A model generated the notes under the pieces. That model had not been told where the DNA came from. It was given only the letters and a program-made list of their open reading frames with translations, and ran no database searches. Shown piece by piece: positions 6,747-12,362 of a stretch of DNA of 12,362 bases; position 1 is the stretch's first letter, and each line of letters begins with the position of its first letter. The DNA lies in NCBI GenBank assembly GCA_945875065.1, contig CAMCJC010000041.1, positions 1 to 12,362 of the forward strand, written 5' to 3'. The stretch comes from an uncultured Propionibacteriaceae bacterium. GTDB taxonomy: Bacteria > Actinomycetota > Actinomycetes > Propionibacteriales > Propionibacteriaceae. Both the position numbers and the translations under genes were made by a program.

Positions 6747-7634
6747 CTAACTGGTGGTGAACTGCAGCAAGGAATCCTCGATTGCCTCCCAGCCGGTAGA
6801 GTCCTCAATGGCGACCGTGTAGATGATCGCGGCGATGCCGTTGGAGGTCTTGCGAGCAAGCACCCCGACGCTGTCGCCGGAGAACCCGTGCTCTCCGGAG
6901 TCCTTGAACTCGGCTCGCGCGTAGAAGATGCCGTTCGCCTCGTCGATGCGCTCTGCTGTGATTGTCGCCGAGGTCAGGTTTGTGTAGGAGATGCCATCAC
7001 CGGCGAAGCACGCCAGCAACTGCTCCGGTGCCGCCTTGGCATCGTTGATCGTGCCGCCGTCGATCTGGGCGACCATTAGCAGGCTCACCCAGGATGTTCC
7101 CGGATACTGCTTGGCTATGGTGTTCGAGGCTGTGAGCCACTTGAACTTTAGATCCTGGGCTACGTAGCCGCTTGGCGCGGGCAAGCTGAAGGCGTCGGGA
7201 AGGCTCAAGTTGCCTTGCGCATCGATGGATCCGGTCGAGTGGGTGGGGAAGGTTTGGCAGGAAGGGTTGGGGGTCAGAGGGCGATTGACCTTGACGGTAT
7301 CTGCCGACGCGGTGCCGCCTGGGGACGGAGCCGCGCTTTTCGAAGGCGTGGGCTCTTCGCTCTTGGTGGACTGCGATGGCGACTCGCTCGGGGACGGCGT
7401 GGCCTCAGAACTGGTCGCGGACGGGGAGGGGCTTGCGGCCGGCTGGTTCTTCCAGGTCAGGCCCCACCAGATACCACCACCGACAAGAGCCAGAGCGAGG
7501 ATGACCGCGATGGTCACTAGGACGGGGTTGCTCCCTTTCGTGGCGGATTGGACCTGTGCGGTCCACGCGTAACCGTCCCACCAGCGTTCGAGGCGTGGAT
7601 CGTAGGGGTCGGGGTACCAGCCGGGTTCTTGCAT
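6747..7634 (-). CDS. DUF2510 single-pass membrane protein with Ser/Pro-rich linker
   Basis: Unknown function; 295 residues from the chosen start. The N-terminal DUF2510 domain covers about residues 4-27 (GWYPDPYDPRLERWWDGYAW). A transmembrane helix spans about 37-59, followed by a low-complexity linker rich in Ser, Pro, Thr and Glu (about 60-118) and a C-terminal domain of about 170 residues starting with NPSCQTFP. That domain resembles the one in the protein at 1041-1868, sharing the DAKAAPEQLLAC region, the GDSVGVL strand and the late DSLLQ motif. ATG 7634 is preferred to the TTG at 7640 because TAACCT lies 6 nt before it. It is divergent from the riboswitch operon and convergent with glnE. 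The topology (short cytoplasmic head, long exposed tail) is inferred. Confidence 0.88.
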   Translation of the reverse strand: MQEPGWYPDPYDPRLERWWDGYAWTAQVQSATKGSNPVLVTIAVILALALVGGGIWWGLTWKNQPAASPSPSATSSEATPSPSESPSQSTKSEEPTPSKSAAPSPGGTASADTVKVNRPLTPNPSCQTFPTHSTGSIDAQGNLSLPDAFSLPAPSGYVAQDLKFKWLTASNTIAKQYPGTSWVSLLMVAQIDGGTINDAKAAPEQLLACFAGDGISYTNLTSATITAERIDEANGIFYARAEFKDSGEHGFSGDSVGVLARKTSNGIAAIIYTVAIEDSTGWEAIEDSLLQFTTS

Positions 7635-7640
7635 GCCCAA

Positions 7641-7646
7641 AGGTTA
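7641..7646 (-). promoter_or_regulatory. -10 element for the second DUF2510 gene (leaderless type)
   Basis: On the minus strand TAACCT-TTGGGC-ATG places a TANNNT hexamer exactly 6 nt before ATG 7634. An upstream AAGG is too far away to act as a ribosome-binding site. Confidence 0.5.
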
Positions 7647-7683
7647 TTCCTTGGGGGGCTCGCAGCGAGCAGCGGGCCTGCTG

Positions 7684-7689
7684 TAGGGT
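7684..7689 (+). promoter_or_regulatory. Candidate -10 element for the riboswitch operon
   Basis: TAGGGT lies 7 nt before the first base of the riboswitch P1 stem (7697), so transcription would start almost at the aptamer. No matching -35 is visible at 17 bp. Confidence 0.3.
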
Positions 7690-7696
7690 CGTCTTC

Positions 7697-7819
7697 GACG
7701 CATCCGGGGTCGGTGAAAGTCCGAACCGGCGGTGATAGCCCGCGACCCTGAGGTTTCCTCAGGTTGATCTGGTGAAACTCCAGAGCCGACAGTAAAAGTC
7801 TGGATGGGAGGTTTGCGTC
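7697..7819 (+). ncRNA. FMN riboswitch (RFN element)
   Basis: The conserved RFN blocks appear in order: CCGGGGTCGGTGAAAG, then ACCGGCGGTGATAGCCCGCG, then TCTGGTGAAACTCC, then GCCGACAGTAAAAGTC and TGGATGGGAG. The closing P1 stem is GACGCA (7697-7702) with TGCGTC (7814-7819). The variable arm is a perfect hairpin, CCTGAGG-TTT-CCTCAGG (7747-7763). FMN binding normally lowers expression of downstream riboflavin synthesis or uptake genes. Here the downstream gene is a transporter permease. There is no T-tract after the aptamer, and the next gene has a strong ribosome-binding site within foldable sequence, so translational control is more likely than termination. Confidence 0.95.
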
Positions 7820-7828
7820 TGCGGTGTC

Positions 7829-7882
7829 GGCCCAGCGTGGGCTACGTCGTGCACGCACCCCGGAGCCCAAGGAGGGACCGGG
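7829..7882 (+). promoter_or_regulatory. Possible riboswitch expression platform around the ribX ribosome-binding site
   Basis: Between the aptamer and the ribX start, TGGGC (7838-7842) can pair either with GCCCA (7830-7834) or, as TGGGCT, with AGCCCA (7864-7869), which touches the AAGGAGG ribosome-binding site (7869-7875). CCCGG (7859-7863) can also pair with CCGGG (7878-7882), leaving the site in the loop. These alternatives exclude one another, as expected of a translational switch. The link to FMN binding is inferred. Confidence 0.4.
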
Positions 7883-7883
7883 A

Positions 7884-8720
7884 GTGACTGAACTGCTCAG
7901 GCGGGGAAGAAGAGCCGCGAGGCTCGGCCTGTGGTCGGCGTATCCCGCCCGGACCCGCCCGGTGAGCCGCGCTTCGCGTTGGCTGCCGCCGCTCGTCGCG
8001 GCCCTCGTCCTGCTGCTCACTTGGTGGGGCCTGGCTCAGGTCACCACAGCAGCGTTCCTACCAGACCCCGTCGCCGTGCTGAACCGAGTCGTTCGCTGGA
8101 TCGGCTCGGGTGTGGCGTGGCGGTACTTGGTTCCGACCGTCGCGGCGGCCCTGCTTGGCGCGCTGATCGCGGTCGTTGTCGCGTTGCCACTCGGGTTCTG
8201 TATCGCTCACTCTCGGCTCCTGGCCGCCATCGCCGAGCCGTTCGTAGCGGTCTCACAGACCGTGCCGCTGGTGGCCGTTGCGCCGCTTCTTGTGATTTGG
8301 GTCGGCTATGGAACATTCCCCATCGCTCTGCTGTGCGCGATCATCGCGTTCTTCCCGATGGTTACAACAACGGTGGTTGGCCTGAGAAACCTCGACATGC
8401 GAGTGATCGAGACCGCTTGGCTCGACGGCGCCGGTGCTTGGCAACGCCTGATCTTCATCGAGGCGCCGATCGCGGCGCCTGCCGTCCTGGCGGGCGTGCG
8501 TGGGGGAGTGGTGCTGTCCATGACTGGCGCCATCGTCGGCGAGTACGTCATGGGTGGCACCGGACTCGGCACGCTGCTCACTATCTCCCGGGAGGCCGCC
8601 GACACGACCGGGCTGTTCGCCGTCGTCCTCCTGATCTCCTTGACAGCCATCCTCATCGCCTCGCTTTTGCCGTTCGCGGAGCGAGCCTCAGCCGCCCACG
8701 TGGAAGGAGAACACCAGTGA
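7884..8720 (+). CDS. ribX: ABC transporter permease, RibX-like (probable riboflavin or precursor uptake)
   Basis: Inner-membrane permease of the SsuC/TauC/ThiX type; 278 residues with about six transmembrane helices (near 33-53, 79-100, 110-135, 137-158, 195-215 and 245-265). The cytoplasmic EAA loop that contacts an ATPase starts at Glu176 (ETAWLDGAGAWQRL then PIAAP). GTG 7884 is chosen because a full AAGGAGG (7869-7875) lies 8 nt before it; the frame stays open back to GTG 7824, but that start overlaps the riboswitch 3' flank and has no ribosome-binding site. The FMN riboswitch upstream and the RibY-like partner downstream point to flavin uptake, as in the described RibXY systems. Homology alone would also allow a pyrimidine, thiamine-precursor or sulfonate permease. 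No ATPase gene adjoins it. Its stop overlaps the ribY start by GTGA. Confidence 0.85.
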   Translation: MTELLRRGRRAARLGLWSAYPARTRPVSRASRWLPPLVAALVLLLTWWGLAQVTTAAFLPDPVAVLNRVVRWIGSGVAWRYLVPTVAAALLGALIAVVVALPLGFCIAHSRLLAAIAEPFVAVSQTVPLVAVAPLLVIWVGYGTFPIALLCAIIAFFPMVTTTVVGLRNLDMRVIETAWLDGAGAWQRLIFIEAPIAAPAVLAGVRGGVVLSMTGAIVGEYVMGGTGLGTLLTISREAADTTGLFAVVLLISLTAILIASLLPFAERASAAHVEGEHQ

Positions 8721-9697
8721 ATCTCAACCGTCGCCTGTTCCTAGCTGGCAGCGCCCTAGGCGGAGCCGCGCTCGCGGGCTGCGGCAAGGCCGCGCCTGGA
8801 GTGGCCGAGAAGCCGAAGGTGACCGTCGGCCTGACCTACATCCCAAACGTGCAGTTCAGCCCGTTTTACCTGGCAGAGTCCGAGGGACTCTTCCGCGACC
8901 AAGGAGTCGATGTGCAACTGCGGCACCACGGCACCCAGGAAGGGCTGTTCACCGCGCTTGAGGCCGGTGAGGAGCAGGTGGTGTTCGCCTCGGGAGACGA
9001 GGCGGTTGTTGCCGCTGCGGGCGGCCTATCGACGCTGCGCACGTGCGCCACGTGTTACCAGAGCTACCCGGGCGTAGTGCTGGGGGGGCCACAGGTCGCG
9101 GCCTTGGCTGACCTGAAGGGCCGCCGCTTCGGGGTCCCGGGCCGTAACGGCTCCACCTGGTTCACCGCCCTCGCCGCGCTCGCCGCGGCGGGCCTCAGCG
9201 AGTCCGATGTGGAGATCGTCGAGGTCGGGTGGACGCAAGTCTCCGCCCTGACATCCGGCCAAGTCGACGCGGTCGTCGGATTCAAAAACAACGACGCCGT
9301 GCAGGTCGCTGCTGCCGGATTCACCGCGAACGAGATCCCGGTTGTCGATGCTGCCACCCCTAACCTGGTCGGCCCTGGCCTCATGGTCCTTGATGGGAAG
9401 GTCGATGCGGCGACGCTCGGCCGTATCGTCGCAGCCGTCAAGGCCGCCGAGGAGGCGATCGTCGCGAACCCAGAGAAGGCACTAGCCGCCACTGAGAAAC
9501 ACGTGCCGACGCTCGCCGAGCCTGAGCAGCGCGCCACCGCTTCCACAGTGCTAGAGGCGACCTCCGCCCTGTGGAAGCGCGACGGCAAGGTATCACTGGA
9601 AGCCGATGAGGCAGCTTTCAATCGGATGGCGGGGTTCCTCGCTGAACGTGGCATCATCCAAAGCGCCCCGCAAGAGCTCTTGGTCAAGTTGAACTAG
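8717..9697 (+). CDS. ribY: Substrate-binding lipoprotein, RibY-like (NMT1/THI5 family)
   Basis: Extracellular binding lipoprotein that delivers substrate to the RibX-like permease; 326 residues. The N-terminus has a twin-arginine-like motif (NRRLFL) and a lipobox LAGC with Cys22 as the expected lipid-anchor residue, so Tat export is plausible. The mature part begins KVTVGLTYIPNVQFSPFYLA followed by SEGLFRDQGVDVQL, characteristic of NMT1/THI5-like binding proteins. VVFASGDEAVVAA and a lobe with VDAVVGFKNNDAVQ are further family-like segments. GTG 8717 overlaps the ribX stop by 4 bp and follows a GGAAGGAGA ribosome-binding site (8702-8710), so translational coupling is likely. Riboflavin is the favoured ligand because of the riboswitch; other flavins or thiamine precursors are not excluded by the protein sequence. 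Confidence 0.87.
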   Translation: MNLNRRLFLAGSALGGAALAGCGKAAPGVAEKPKVTVGLTYIPNVQFSPFYLAESEGLFRDQGVDVQLRHHGTQEGLFTALEAGEEQVVFASGDEAVVAAAGGLSTLRTCATCYQSYPGVVLGGPQVAALADLKGRRFGVPGRNGSTWFTALAALAAAGLSESDVEIVEVGWTQVSALTSGQVDAVVGFKNNDAVQVAAAGFTANEIPVVDAATPNLVGPGLMVLDGKVDAATLGRIVAAVKAAEEAIVANPEKALAATEKHVPTLAEPEQRATASTVLEATSALWKRDGKVSLEADEAAFNRMAGFLAERGIIQSAPQELLVKLN

Positions 9698-9698
9698 C

Positions 9699-9732
9699 AG
9701 GTTGGCCCGCCCCGTACCGGGCGGGCCAACCT
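9699..9732. terminator. Strong bidirectional hairpin between ribY and glnA1
   Basis: A perfect 14-bp stem, AGGTTGGCCCGCCC with GGGCGGGCCAACCT, closes a 6-nt loop (CGTACC) in the 48-bp gap between two converging genes. Being symmetric, it could serve both strands. Neither strand shows a T-tract after it, as is common in high-GC actinobacteria. Confidence 0.8.
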
Positions 9733-9745
9733 GACCTTAGGCGAA

Positions 9746-11167
9746 TCAGAGCGCGTAGTACAGCTCGAACTCGTAGGGGTGCGGGCGCATCGCGATCGCC
9801 TGGATCTCGGCGCGCTTCAGTTCGACCCAGGTCTCGATCAAGTCCGGGGTGAACACGTCGCCGGCAAGCAGGAACTCGTGATCGGCCTCCAGCGCGTCTA
9901 GGACCGCACCGAGGGAGGCGGGCACCGTCGAGACCTGGGCGTGCTCGTCCGGCGGCAACTCGTAAAGGTCCTTGTCGATCGGCTCGGCCGGCTCGATGCG
10001 GTTCTGGATGCCGTCGAGGCCCGCAAGCAGTAGCGCTGCGAACGCCAGGTAAGGGTTGCTCGACGGATCGGGGCAGCGGAACTCGATGCGCTTGGCCTTG
10101 GCGTTGGTGCCTGTGATCGGGATTCGGATGCAGGCGGAGCGGTTGCGTTGCGAGTACACCAGGTTGACTGGGGCCTCGAAGCCTGGCACCAGACGGTGGT
10201 AGGAATTGACGCTCGGGTTGGTGAACGCCAACAACGCGGGGGCGTGGCGCAGGATGCCGCCGATGTACCAGCGCGCCAGATCCGAGAGCCCGGCGTAGCC
10301 GTTCTCGTCGTAGAACAGCGGCTTCCCTCCACTCCACAGCGACGAGTGCACGTGCATGCCCGATCCGTTGTCGCCGAAGATCGGCTTCGGCATGAACGTG
10401 GCGGTCTTGCCGGCCTCCCACGCGGTGTTCTTGACCAGGTACTTGAACTTCATGACGTCGTCGGCGGCGCGCAGCATCGTGTCGAAGCGCCAGTTGATCT
10501 CGGCCTGGCCGGCGGTGCCGCACTCATGGTGGGCGCGCTCGACGACGAGGCCGGCGTTCTCCATGTGACGCACGATGTCATCGCGGAGGTCGCCGAAGTG
10601 GTCGACCGGGGCTACGGGAAAGTAGCCGCCCTTGTATTTGACCTTGTAGCCTCGGTTGCCGCCATTCTCGACCCGACCGGTGTTCCAGGCGCCGGCCTCG
10701 GAGTCGATGTGGTAATACGACGCGTTCGATGTGGTGTCGAAGCGGATGTCGTCGAAGACATAGAACTCGGCCTCGGGCGCGAAGAAGGCGGTATCCGCTA
10801 TGCCTGTCGAAGCCAAGTACGCCTCGGCTTTGCGCGCGATGTTGCGTGGGTCGCGGCTGTAGGGCTCCTTCGTCAGCGGGTCGTGGACGAAGAAGTTCAG
10901 GTTCAATGTTTTCGACTTGCGGAACGGGTCTACGAACGCGGTCGCCGGGTCGGGCAGCAGCGCCATGTCCGATTCGTGGATCTTCTGGAAGCCCGTGATG
11001 GAGGAACCGTCGAAGCTGAGGCCCTCGGTGAAGACGTCGAGCCCGAATGAGCCAGCCGGGACGGTGAAGTGCTGCATCACACCCGGCAGGTCGCAGAATC
11101 GGCAGTCGATGGTCTCAATGCCTTCCTGCTTGACATAGGCCAGGAGTTCCTCGGCGCTTTGGAACAT
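9746..11167 (-). CDS. glnA1: Type I glutamine synthetase GlnA1 (main ammonium-assimilating enzyme)
   Basis: Makes glutamine from glutamate, ammonium and ATP; a cytosolic dodecamer in its family. The 473 residues are full length. Landmarks include FDGSS in the N-terminal domain, EAEFYVF, HHECGTAGQAEI, the HVHSS histidine, NSYHRL with the flap glutamate in FEAP, NRSACIRIP, and RIEFRCPDPSSNPYLAF. Tyr402 in KDLYELPPDE is the adenylylation site, so this enzyme, unlike GlnA2, should be a GlnE substrate. ATG 11167 has a good ribosome-binding site (GGAGG at 11172-11176, 4 nt away). Upstream are TAGGGT as a possible -10 (11201-11206) and a GlnR-like inverted repeat (11237-11254), suggesting nitrogen-responsive transcription. 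It ends at the hairpin shared with ribY. Confidence 0.97.
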   Translation of the reverse strand: MFQSAEELLAYVKQEGIETIDCRFCDLPGVMQHFTVPAGSFGLDVFTEGLSFDGSSITGFQKIHESDMALLPDPATAFVDPFRKSKTLNLNFFVHDPLTKEPYSRDPRNIARKAEAYLASTGIADTAFFAPEAEFYVFDDIRFDTTSNASYYHIDSEAGAWNTGRVENGGNRGYKVKYKGGYFPVAPVDHFGDLRDDIVRHMENAGLVVERAHHECGTAGQAEINWRFDTMLRAADDVMKFKYLVKNTAWEAGKTATFMPKPIFGDNGSGMHVHSSLWSGGKPLFYDENGYAGLSDLARWYIGGILRHAPALLAFTNPSVNSYHRLVPGFEAPVNLVYSQRNRSACIRIPITGTNAKAKRIEFRCPDPSSNPYLAFAALLLAGLDGIQNRIEPAEPIDKDLYELPPDEHAQVSTVPASLGAVLDALEADHEFLLAGDVFTPDLIETWVELKRAEIQAIAMRPHPYEFELYYAL

Positions 11168-11200
11168 GATTCCTCCAGAGTCGGTGATCGTGTGGGCAAT

Positions 11201-11206
11201 ACCCTA
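11201..11206 (-). promoter_or_regulatory. Candidate -10 element for glnA1
   Basis: On the minus strand TAGGGT lies 33 nt before the glnA1 ATG and about 30 bp downstream of the GlnR-like repeat. The geometry suits an activator acting from just upstream of the promoter. The -35 is poorly defined. Confidence 0.35.
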
Positions 11207-11236
11207 GTCGGAGAAGTTGCATGGATCTTGCTCGAA

Positions 11237-11254
11237 TGTAACGGCGACGTTACA
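11237..11254. promoter_or_regulatory. GlnR-like operator upstream of glnA1
   Basis: TGTAACG-GCGA-CGTTACA is a perfect 7-bp inverted repeat. It can be read as GTAAC-N6-GTTAC, which fits the GlnR half-site spacing known from Streptomyces and Mycobacterium (GTNAC-N6-GNAAC) with one mismatch in the second half-site. It lies in the 97-bp gap upstream of glnA1, about 30 bp above the candidate -10. NnaR, AmtR or an unrelated regulator could also use such a repeat. Confidence 0.55.
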
Positions 11255-11266
11255 GCGTCGTTGGAG

Positions 11267-12362
11267 TTAGTCGGTGTCGGCCAGGTCTAGCCAGCTGTCC
11301 TCTAGCTCGCTCTTGCGGGTTTGGGCGGCCCTGAGATCGGAATCCAGCGCCGTTAGCTTCTCGAAGTCGGTGGCGGCCTCGGCCATCGCGGCATGGAGAC
11401 GTTCGATCTCGGCCTCTACCTTGCCGAGTTGCGACTCGAGCCGGGCCAGTTCCTTCTTGCGGGCGCGGATGGCCGCCGCGTTCGACTTCGGCTTGGCCCC
11501 AGCCGGGGTGGCGACGGCGGGAGCAGTGGTTTGTCGGCGCTCGAGGTACTCCTCGACGCCGCCGGGCAGCAACACGCAGGAGCCATCGCCGAGGAGCGCG
11601 TACGAGTAGTCAGTAACGCGCTCCAGGAAGTACCGGTCGTGGCTGACGACGATGAGCGTTCCGGGCCAGGTATCGAGGTAGTCCTCGATGACGGTGAGCG
11701 TGTCGATGTCCAGATCGTTGGTGGGTTCGTCCAGGATCAGGACGTTGGGCTCTTCCAGCAGCAGTCGCAGGAACTGTAGGCGGCGGCGCTCGCCGCCCGA
11801 GAGGTCGCCGATCCGTGCGGTGAGCTTATCGCCGGTGAAGCCGAACTCTTCCAAGAGGCCGCTGGCGGAGGCGTCTCGGCCGGTTGCGAGCTTGGTCTGC
11901 TGCTTCAGGCGAGCCACGGATTGCAGGACCCGATCCTCGTCGTCGAGCTCCCCGACGGCCTGTGTCAGGTACCCGATGCGCAGCGTCACGCCTCGCTTGA
12001 TCTTGCCGCCCGAGACTTCCCGCAGCCCAGCTAGGAGATCCAGCAGCGAAGTTTTGCCAGCACCATTGACTCCCACGAGGCCGATGCGGTCGCCGGGACC
12101 GATTGACCAGGTGAGGCGATTCAGCAGGACGCGGTCGCCGATGCGGTAGTCGACATTGATGAGGTCGAAGACGTCCTTGCCGAGGCGGGCGGTCGCGAAC
12201 TTTTCCAGCGCGAGCCGATCCCGCGGCGGCGGCACGTCGCTGATGAGGGCCTCGGCGGCGTCGATGCGGAACTTCGGCTTCGATGTGCGGGCCGGGGCGC
12301 CGCGCCGCAGCCAGGCGAGTTCCTTGCGAGCCAGGTTCTTGCGTCGGGCCTCGGTAGCAGCC
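11267..12362 (-). CDS. ABC-F family ATPase, Uup-like (5' part outside the window)
   Basis: C-terminal 364 residues of a soluble ABC-F protein; these ATPases lack membrane domains and act on the ribosome or related RNA complexes. Visible are the end of the inter-domain linker with RKELAWLRRGAPARTSKPKF, the complete second ABC domain with Walker A GVNGAGKTS (about 12046-12075), signature LSGGERRR, Walker B LILDEPTNDLD, and the HDRYFLERV switch region. A charged C-terminal coiled coil (roughly the last 70 residues, rich in Lys, Glu and Leu) follows, as in Uup. The first ABC domain and start are missing, so a resistance-type ABC-F cannot be excluded, but the linker and coiled coil favour a housekeeping Uup-type member. 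Its stop is 99 bp upstream of the glnA1 start on the same strand; the GlnR-like repeat in the gap suggests glnA1 has its own promoter. Confidence 0.9.
   Translation of the reverse strand, partial: AATEARRKNLARKELAWLRRGAPARTSKPKFRIDAAEALISDVPPPRDRLALEKFATARLGKDVFDLINVDYRIGDRVLLNRLTWSIGPGDRIGLVGVNGAGKTSLLDLLAGLREVSGGKIKRGVTLRIGYLTQAVGELDDEDRVLQSVARLKQQTKLATGRDASASGLLEEFGFTGDKLTARIGDLSGGERRRLQFLRLLLEEPNVLILDEPTNDLDIDTLTVIEDYLDTWPGTLIVVSHDRYFLERVTDYSYALLGDGSCVLLPGGVEEYLERRQTTAPAVATPAGAKPKSNAAAIRARKKELARLESQLGKVEAEIERLHAAMAEAATDFEKLTALDSDLRAAQTRKSELEDSWLDLADTD

Noticed and set aside
7697..7819. TPP riboswitch, since the downstream proteins resemble thiamine-precursor transporters
   Set aside because: The conserved blocks are those of the RFN element; no TPP aptamer motifs are present.
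7931..8716. Upstream extension of the ribY frame through ribX
   Set aside because: Its translation is Arg-rich and shadows the permease; the signal peptide starts at 8717.
9684..10523. Minus-strand ORF of 279 codons overlapping glnA1
   Set aside because: It is an out-of-frame shadow of glnA1, which has complete family motifs.
1..12362. tRNA or rRNA genes, CRISPR arrays, insertion sequences, prophage or defence genes
   Set aside because: Looked for on both strands; no cloverleaf-like segment, spaced direct repeats, transposase or phage-like protein was found.

Overview
The window is high-GC DNA with dense coding in short intergenic gaps. Its core is the nitrogen-assimilation neighbourhood typical of Actinomycetota: glnA2, glnE and glnA1, the same trio found together in Mycobacterium (Rv2220, Rv2221c, Rv2222c) and relatives. 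Actinobacterial features support this: MapB-type methionine aminopeptidase, DUF2510 membrane proteins, an SCP_3 protein, and several genes whose start codon sits 6-7 nt after a -10-like hexamer, as in leaderless transcripts. A Propionibacteriales-like host is possible, but the sequence alone does not fix the family.

Layout. Bases 1-805 (minus) hold map, cut at its C-terminus by the window edge, with a possible 22-codon leader ORF overlapping its start (802-870). Bases 1041-1868 (minus) hold a DUF2510 membrane protein. glnA2 follows on the plus strand (1954-3279), convergent with an SCP_3-family protein (3286-3750, minus) whose stop codon shares a small UUCG hairpin with that of glnA2. That gene is head-to-head with glnE (3836-6742, plus). 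glnE runs tail-to-tail into a second DUF2510 protein (6747-7634, minus), a probable paralogue of the first. An FMN riboswitch (7697-7819, plus) precedes a two-gene operon, a RibX-like permease and a RibY-like Tat/lipoprotein binding protein, ending at a strong hairpin (9699-9732). On the minus strand are glnA1 (9746-11167), with a GlnR-like inverted repeat upstream, and the 3' part of an ABC-F ATPase of the Uup type (11267 to the window end).

How the parts fit. GlnA1 is the main ammonium-assimilating glutamine synthetase; it keeps the adenylylation tyrosine (Tyr402), and GlnE is the enzyme expected to modify it. GlnA2 lacks that tyrosine and has Ala in place of the ammonium-site Ser, so it may not be GlnE-controlled and may use another amine. 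The RibXY operon is probably FMN-repressed uptake of riboflavin or a related compound; no ATPase is encoded beside it. The two DUF2510 proteins and the SCP_3 protein have no known role.

Most of the window is conserved housekeeping sequence. I do not see a clearly new system. The most useful leads are the repeated start-site architecture, the paralogous DUF2510 pair around glnA2-glnE, the leader ORF at map, the riboswitch expression platform, and the operators near the glutamine synthetase genes.
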